From: an uncultured Calothrix sp.
GTDB taxonomy: Bacteria; Cyanobacteriota; Cyanobacteriia; Cyanobacteriales; Nostocaceae
Assembly: GCA_937884685.1 (NCBI GenBank)
Contig: CAKZYM010000866.1
Location: 1-10,857, forward strand
Reading direction: 5' to 3'
DNA: 10,857 bases
Below the pieces are notes generated by a model. It ran no database searches and was not told the DNA's origin. It saw only the letters and a program-made list of their open reading frames with translations. Within the stretch, counting starts at the first letter, position 1; every line of letters begins with the position of its first letter. Made by a program: the position numbers and the translations under genes. This document shows positions 6,782 to 10,857 of the stretch, one piece after another.

Positions 6782-8110
6782 TTAACGGGTGCGAAATGGC
6801 GAAGGTTTACGAGAATATTGATTTTGCTCTTGGGATGCAAAATAATTATTTGATAAAATCGATAACGCTCTGGAATAATGAGGGTCTTTATTCGTTCCCA
6901 ACAATCTTGGATTAGTAGCAAGCTGACGACGCTGGGATACTGTTAAATCCATTTCTATATCGGGTGTAATCCCTTTTTTATTGATATCTGTTCCTTCTGG
7001 AGTATAGTAATGAGCAATAGTAATAGCGACACCAGAACCATCTGTTAGTTCGTGGACTGATTGTACTAGTGCTTTTCCAAAGGTCTTAGAACCAATCACA
7101 GTAGCTCGCTTGTTATCTTTTAACGCTCCTGTAAGGATTTCACTAGCACTAGCTGAGTTGCCATCAACTAATACTACCAAAGGGCGATTTGTCAAGGCTG
7201 TTTTATTGGCTTTGGTTAATTCGCTTCCACCTTTGCGGTCTTCGGTGCGAACGATTGCACCTTCATCAAGCCACATCCGAGCAATTTCAATACTTGCGTT
7301 TAACAAACCTCCAGGATTTCCTCGCAAGTCCATCACAAAACCGTCAACGTTACTCGCATTCAATTTACGGATAGCTCGCTCCATTTGTTCTGCTGCATGA
7401 GCGCTGAATTCCCGTAAGCGAATGTAGCCAACTTTACGATTACCTTCTTTCTTAAGGGTGTAGCGCACCGTTGGGACTTCGATTGTTGCCCGCGTTAGCT
7501 TAACGTCAAATTTTCCTTCTAATAGCCTTTCCAAACGCAAATTAATCGAAGAACCCACCTTTCCTCGAATTAACTTCGATGCATCCTCTATCTTCATGTT
7601 TTTGGTGGATTTTCCGTCGATAGAGACAATTACATCACCTTCTTTGACACCCGCTTTCAATGCAGGAGAGTTTTCTAAAGCTTCTAAAACGGTTAAAAGA
7701 CCAGTTGCTTTATTTACCTCCATCCGAATACCAATCCCCGAAACTTCTCCAGAAGTCTGAGAAGTAAGAGTTTGGTACTCTTGAGGGTCCATAAAACGGG
7801 TGTAGGGGTCCTCCAATCTTTTTAAAGCTTGACGAACAGCAGTATAAGCTTCTTCGCGAGAAGTATAATTTTTACTTAATAATGTTTTTCTCGCATTTAA
7901 CCAGTCTTGGTTATTAAATGACCCGTCCACGTACTCGCGATTCACTAGCTGCCATACTTGGTCAACAATCGCTTTAGGACTATCTTGCAGGGCTGCTTTT
8001 ACTTCCCGACACCAAACTGGACCAAATACAGACAATGCTGCTGTAGTAGCTATTGCTCCACCAATAAAAGCCGAACGCAGCGGCGAGTGACGTTTCGCTG
8101 ATTGTTTCAT
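6782..8110 (-). CDS. S41 carboxyl-terminal processing protease (CtpB/CtpC-like)
   Basis: With the ATG at 8108-8110 the product is 442 aa. Residues 11-34 are hydrophobic after a basic N-terminus, and VKA-A at 37-40 is a plausible signal peptidase I site, so the enzyme should be exported to the periplasm or thylakoid lumen. A helical N-terminal part (44-115) is followed by a PDZ domain (about 122-205) and the S41 protease core. The catalytic Ser is S321 in NSASASE and the Lys is K346 in TFGK, exactly 25 residues apart as in E. coli Prc (S452/K477). The family trims C-termini of exported proteins; CtpA matures the photosystem II D1 protein, but the details here (PEGTDINKKG, GNSASASE) fit the other cyanobacterial paralogues better. 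The frame is open up to a TTG at 8189-8191, giving 27 more residues; the ATG is preferred because it places the signal peptide at the N-terminus. Neither start has a good ribosome binding site. Confidence 0.92.
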   Translation of the reverse strand: MKQSAKRHSPLRSAFIGGAIATTAALSVFGPVWCREVKAALQDSPKAIVDQVWQLVNREYVDGSFNNQDWLNARKTLLSKNYTSREEAYTAVRQALKRLEDPYTRFMDPQEYQTLTSQTSGEVSGIGIRMEVNKATGLLTVLEALENSPALKAGVKEGDVIVSIDGKSTKNMKIEDASKLIRGKVGSSINLRLERLLEGKFDVKLTRATIEVPTVRYTLKKEGNRKVGYIRLREFSAHAAEQMERAIRKLNASNVDGFVMDLRGNPGGLLNASIEIARMWLDEGAIVRTEDRKGGSELTKANKTALTNRPLVVLVDGNSASASEILTGALKDNKRATVIGSKTFGKALVQSVHELTDGSGVAITIAHYYTPEGTDINKKGITPDIEMDLTVSQRRQLATNPRLLGTNKDPHYSRALSILSNNYFASQEQNQYSRKPSPFRTR

Positions 8111-8424
8111 GTATATTTGCACGAATAATGGTGTTTTTGACAGTTTAGCAATCAGATAATCTAGAAACTGATAAGTTTTGCTGAGAGGCAATCTAACTTG
8201 AATTTTGATATCTTTCTCAAAACACCCTCTTGCAAGCCCTGATTATGGCTTCTTAATTTAGTTAATCTTCTCCGCAAGCTTAATTGATTCTTATGCCACT
8301 TTCATCAGTGTCATACTAGCAACCAATTTTACCTTGCTTTTTTTAGACTATGACTTAGCTATATTAATTACATTAACTTTGGATTTTAACCAAGGTAACG
8401 TTTACCATTTTATTCAGGTTTGCT
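8111..8424. other. Divergent intergenic region, protease / DUF218 gene
   Basis: This 314-bp AT-rich spacer separates divergent starts. Its first 81 bp are open in the protease frame. Close to the plus-strand start it holds overlapping inverted repeats (listed separately). A TATATT at 8360-8365 could be a -10 for the plus gene, but the nearest -35-like TTGCTT (8334-8339) is 20 bp away, so the promoter is unsure. No RNA gene was recognised. Confidence 0.5.
8379..8406 (+). promoter_or_regulatory. Overlapping inverted repeats before the DUF218 gene
   Basis: TTGG (8379-8382) and CCAA (8390-8393) flank 7 bp, and immediately after it GGTAA (8394-8398) and TTACC (8402-8406) flank CGT. The pair ends 18 bp before the ATG, in the region where an operator or a leader hairpin could act. 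Arms are short, so chance is possible. Confidence 0.25.
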
Positions 8425-9129
8425 ATGAATCGTAAAGTAAAAAATGACAGATTTTTTCGAGGAAAAAGTCAAAATCAAAAACGGTGGCATTTTTTACGAA
8501 GATTTACGATTGTTATTAGCTTACTGGTTGCTATCTGGTTATTTCTTACTACTATAACTGTCTTTTTTGCATCTTCCAAGCCTGTAGATGCCTTTTTGGT
8601 TTTGGGTGGAAGTATTAAACGAGAAATCTATGTTGCTCAGCTAGCAAAGAAATATCCTCAAATTCCAATTTTAATTTCTAGCGGCTCTAAAGACCCTTGT
8701 ATTTGGCTGATTTTTCAACGAGAAACTGTTCCTATAGATAATGTTTGGTTAGAAAAATGTGCTGATTCTACTTTTGATAATTTTTATTATAGTATTCCAA
8801 TTTTAGAACAATGGGGCGTGCATAACGTGAAATTAATTACCTCCACTACACATTTACCACGAGCCAAATTAATGGCACAAATACTTTTAGGTTCCCATCG
8901 AATGTGGGTTTCCCCTGACATAATTCAAGAAAAAGGAATTCCTGGAAATCGGGAATACTGGTGGAAAACAGGTTTAGATATTACCCGAAGCATATTTTGG
9001 GCAGGTATTAGTCAAGTAATCAAACCACAATGTTCAAAAGTTACACAGCTTAATCAAGTTAATTTACAAGAATGGCAAAGTCGCGGTTTTAAATGCGAAC
9101 GTCAGGGGGGTTTAAAAGTTGGGAGTTAG
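8425..9129 (+). CDS. Membrane-anchored DUF218 (YdcF/SanA-like) protein
   Basis: The product is 234 aa. The first 26 residues are strongly basic, followed by one hydrophobic helix at about 27-49, giving a cytoplasmic N-terminus and an exported domain anchored in the membrane. The DUF218 fold is recognised from VDAFLVLGG (54-62), the ISSGSKDP strand-loop, the ADSTFDNF segment and the THLPRA motif that correspond to the conserved blocks of this family. E. coli SanA and YdcF are the best-known relatives; SanA affects the envelope barrier, but the biochemical reaction of the family is not settled. The ribosome binding site is a weak AGG 6 nt before the ATG. The gene ends inside a heptad array: the last codons (VGS) and the TAG stop at 9127-9129 are repeat sequence, just after a run of six G at 9105-9110. 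Confidence 0.85.
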   Translation: MNRKVKNDRFFRGKSQNQKRWHFLRRFTIVISLLVAIWLFLTTITVFFASSKPVDAFLVLGGSIKREIYVAQLAKKYPQIPILISSGSKDPCIWLIFQRETVPIDNVWLEKCADSTFDNFYYSIPILEQWGVHNVKLITSTTHLPRAKLMAQILLGSHRMWVSPDIIQEKGIPGNREYWWKTGLDITRSIFWAGISQVIKPQCSKVTQLNQVNLQEWQSRGFKCERQGGLKVGS

Positions 9130-9195
9130 GAGTTAGGAGTTAGGAGTTAGGATTTTAGATTTTAGATTTTAGATTTTGGATTTTGGATTTTGGAT
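9119..9195. repeat. Mixed heptad tandem array (TTAGGAG, then TTTAGAT, then TTTGGAT)
   Basis: Eleven 7-bp units run without a break in register: TTGGGAG, TTAGGAG x3, TTAGGAT (a hybrid unit), TTTAGAT x3, TTTGGAT x3. The array contains the stop codon of the DUF218 gene. The change of unit type inside one uninterrupted 7-bp register suggests replication-based extension with template switching. Confidence 0.93.
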
Positions 9196-9201
9196 TGAAA
9201 G

Positions 9202-9243
9202 TTAGGAGTTAGGAGTTGGGAGTTAGGAGTTGGGAGTTATGAG
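9202..9243. repeat. Heptad tandem repeat (TTAGGAG/TTGGGAG/TTATGAG)
   Basis: Six 7-bp units (TTAGGAG x2, TTGGGAG, TTAGGAG, TTGGGAG, TTATGAG) follow the previous array after a 6-bp interruption, which shifts the register by one base. The unit matches that at 171-226. Confidence 0.93.
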
Positions 9244-9263
9244 TTCGTAATTAAATTAATAAC

Positions 9264-9319
9264 TATTCTCTATTCCCTATTCACTGTTCACTGTTCACTG
9301 TTCACTGTTCACTGCTCAC
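9264..9319. repeat. Heptad tandem repeat (TGTTCAC class) overlapping the recJ 3' end
   Basis: Eight 7-bp units run TATTCTC, TATTCCC, TATTCAC, TGTTCAC x4, TGCTCAC. On the minus strand the last units encode the final residues of RecJ (V-S-S-E-Q) and its TGA stop at 9302-9304. Confidence 0.93.
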
Positions 9320-10423
9320 TGATAATTGATGATCCACACCTTTCAGGTGAAAATTGATAATTGATATCGGCACTTCGTTGAAATAGTTTTTCTGAAATTC
9401 TTCTTCTTTTACTGCTGCGGTAAATTTATCTATTGCTGCTTCTATTTGATGAGTTGAATTTTTACTATCAATAGGGCTAAATATTAGATAATTTTCTTGT
9501 GATTTTATTTTAAATCCTAATGCTTTTAAAGCCTGAAAGCCTAAGTACAATGTTTGGTTGCTGATAGATAATTTTTCTAGAAACTGTATGCGAGTTGCGG
9601 CTTGGTTTGTACGACATAAGTATTTGGCTATTCCAACCAGCTTTAACCAAATTTCTCTTGGTGCTTGGAAGTTTGGTTTTGACCATGCTAATGCTAAAGG
9701 TTGCTGTTTATGAAATGAACGTCTTAACCAGACTTGTAAATCATCCCAGCGAGTGGGACATTCTTTAAGGACGAGGGGAGATTCTGATAATGAGGGATAT
9801 TTATTGGGGGAAAGATTCCGCCAATCTAAAATTGATGAGCATTCAGATACTGGATTTATTTCATTAATGGCAGGACGTACTGCTATCAGTCTAATTTCGT
9901 AACGTCTTTTAAAAGTGTTGTAATCTAATTCAACTATACAGTCGGATTTTTGAGGTGGTAATTCGTCTTTATAATGTCCCCACCAAATACCAGGAAAATT
10001 ATTTTTACAAGAGCTATCACGGATACTAAATTCTGTTTTTATATATTGAATTTTCTTCCCTTTTGCATCTTGTTGATTGCGATGCCAAGTATTTTCAAAC
10101 CAACAGTTTTTAATCAATAATTTTGGTACGGGATTACCCATTCCGCAAGGTTCTAATAACTTTAATTCTAAAAATAATTCTTTGCTTAAGTCTGCGACGG
10201 TAACTACTAAATCTGCTTCAACTTTCGGTTTTGGCATTGTACCTCCGGTTATCTGTCGCAGCTGCTGGTTAATTGCTTGGGTAAATAAATCAAGATTTTC
10301 TACGGAAATGCTCAAACCAGCAGCAAAAGGATGTCCTCCGAAACGATGCAATAAATGTTCTTGAGCTTTGACTAGTTTATATAAATCAACTGAGTTAACA
10401 GAACGTGCGGAACCTCTTGCCAA

Positions 10424-10525
10424 AAGAGGAGCGGGGGAGGGGGAGATTGGAGAAGTGGGGGATGAAGATAAATCAATATTCTCCTTGTCCCCTTGTCCCC
10501 TTGTCTCATTGTCTTCTTCTACAAC
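10424..10525 (-). repeat. 34-codon repeat-derived insert in recJ
   Basis: Between the conserved ILLSTE and LARGSARS segments of RecJ lies a 102-bp in-frame stretch encoding an Asp/Glu/Gly/Gln-rich then Ser/Pro-rich peptide. It includes three octads on the plus strand, CTTGTCCC x2 and CTTGTCTC (10484-10507), and a G/A-rich tract at about 10430-10462. The composition matches the intergenic repeats of the window rather than coding sequence. Confidence 0.7.
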
Positions 10526-10570
10526 TTCTGTACTTAGTAAAATTGTTGGTCTTCCTATATCTTGCGCTAC

Positions 10571-10573
10571 TTA
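10571..10573 (-). other. In-frame ochre codon interrupting recJ
   Basis: The minus strand reads GTC GTC GGT TAA GTA GCG CAA. A single C in place of T would give CAA (Gln), which fits the usual V-G-Q-V-A-Q-type context I expect here. Reading frame is kept on both sides, so this is a substitution and not an indel. Confidence 0.8.
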
Positions 10574-10857
10574 ACCGACGACTAATCCTAAAACTCCTAC
10601 TGCCAATAGGGGGTCTGATTGGACTATAACGCTGGTGGTTGATAAGTCCATTTGAGAAAGTTTTTGGGTGACGTGTCGAGCTACGTCTTTTTGTAGGGAT
10701 TTACGACGGGTGTTTGCTAGTTCGGTAACTGTTGCTAGTTCGCTGACGCGCTTTTGGTCGCTGCTGGTTAGTAGTTCGACGCAAAAGCGTGCATCTCCTT
10801 GGATGCGGCTGACAGCATTGATTCTAGGTCCTAAACCAAAGGATATATCTGTCGGGC

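Larger units (their letters stand above)
9302..10857 (-). pseudogene. recJ: recJ, single-stranded-DNA exonuclease, 3' part with an in-frame stop
   Basis: The gene enters from the right edge and reads through 94 codons (10855-10574) containing FGLGPRINAVSRIQGDA, the end of the DHH phosphoesterase core. An ochre codon follows at 10571-10573, where the local sequence reads VVG-stop-VAQDIGRPTILLST. The frame then stays open for 422 codons: a 34-codon low-complexity insert (10424-10525), the DHHA1 motif HRFGGHPFAAGLS, an OB-like part, and a C-terminal region of the kind seen in cyanobacterial RecJ, to the TGA at 9302-9304. RecJ degrades single-stranded DNA 5' to 3' in RecF-type recombination and mismatch repair. 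Nothing else is disrupted, so the stop is recent, a sequencing error, or read through. A start at the TTG 10421-10423 would give a 373-aa protein lacking the catalytic DHH residues, with no ribosome binding site, so such a call should not be trusted. The N-terminal half is outside the window. Confidence 0.85.

Noticed and set aside
6712..6921. Minus-strand 69-aa ORF over the protease 3' end
   Set aside because: It overlaps the protease C-terminus in another frame and has no motif or ribosome binding site.
7110..7400. Plus-strand ORFs inside the protease gene
   Set aside because: They are antisense to the catalytic core, which is clearly coding on the other strand.
6782..8110. Naming the protease ctpA (D1 processing)
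   Set aside because: Sequence details around the catalytic Ser and the PEGTDINKKG segment fit other Ctp paralogues better; the family has several members per genome.
9105..9110. Frameshift at the run of six G near the end of the DUF218 gene
   Set aside because: The conserved domain is complete before it and the frame reaches a stop soon after; without homologues there is no sign of a real shift.
9302..10423. Stand-alone 373-aa protein starting at TTG 10421-10423
   Set aside because: RecJ coding sequence continues in the same frame upstream to the ochre codon, the TTG has no ribosome binding site, and it sits at the edge of the repeat insert.
10368..10629. Plus-strand ORFs within recJ (10368-10574 and 10405-10629)
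   Set aside because: They lie opposite the recJ reading frame in low-complexity G/A-rich sequence and have no recognisable motif.

Overview
This window looks like chromosomal DNA of a filamentous, Nostocales-type cyanobacterium. The pointers are AT-rich sequence with long intergenic spacers full of 7-bp and 8-bp tandem repeats (TTAGGAG, TTTAGAT, TGTTCAC and CACTCCCT classes), one HIP1 octamer (GCGATCGC), a PatA/PixG-type (PATAN) response regulator, a multi-receiver GGDEF regulator, and a cyanobacterial-style RecJ with an extra C-terminal region. No mobile element, CRISPR array, tRNA or rRNA was seen.

Layout. 1-108 (-): the first 36 codons of an unrecognised gene leaving the window. 109-308: spacer with heptad and octad repeats. 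309-992 (-): conserved coiled-coil protein. 993-1378: divergent promoter region. 1379-2593 (+): PATAN-receiver response regulator. 2594-2755: short convergent spacer with a perfect 22-bp palindrome and six heptads. 2756-5227 (-): 823-aa regulator REC-wHTH-REC-REC-GGDEF-REC. 5504-6472 (-): family 2 glycosyltransferase. 6782-8110 (-): secreted S41 carboxyl-terminal processing protease. 8425-9129 (+): membrane-anchored DUF218 (YdcF/SanA-like) protein. 9130-9301: heptad-rich convergent spacer. 9302-10857 (-): C-terminal part of recJ, broken by one in-frame ochre codon and carrying a 34-codon low-complexity insert.

How the genes relate. The two response regulators converge and neither has a histidine kinase beside it; a link between them is only a guess from position. 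The glycosyltransferase, protease and DUF218 protein all fit cell-envelope work, but spacers of about 280-310 bp argue against one operon. recJ belongs to DNA repair and is unrelated to the rest.

The best leads are: (1) recJ with a CAA-to-TAA-type stop inside otherwise intact coding sequence; (2) a repeat-derived in-frame insert in the same gene; (3) the 823-aa regulator, whose GGDEF domain has lost both metal-binding acids but keeps the RxxD inhibitory site, and whose last receiver has Glu in place of the phospho-acceptor Asp; (4) two convergent genes that both take their stop codons from heptad repeats. I did not find a clearly new multi-gene system.
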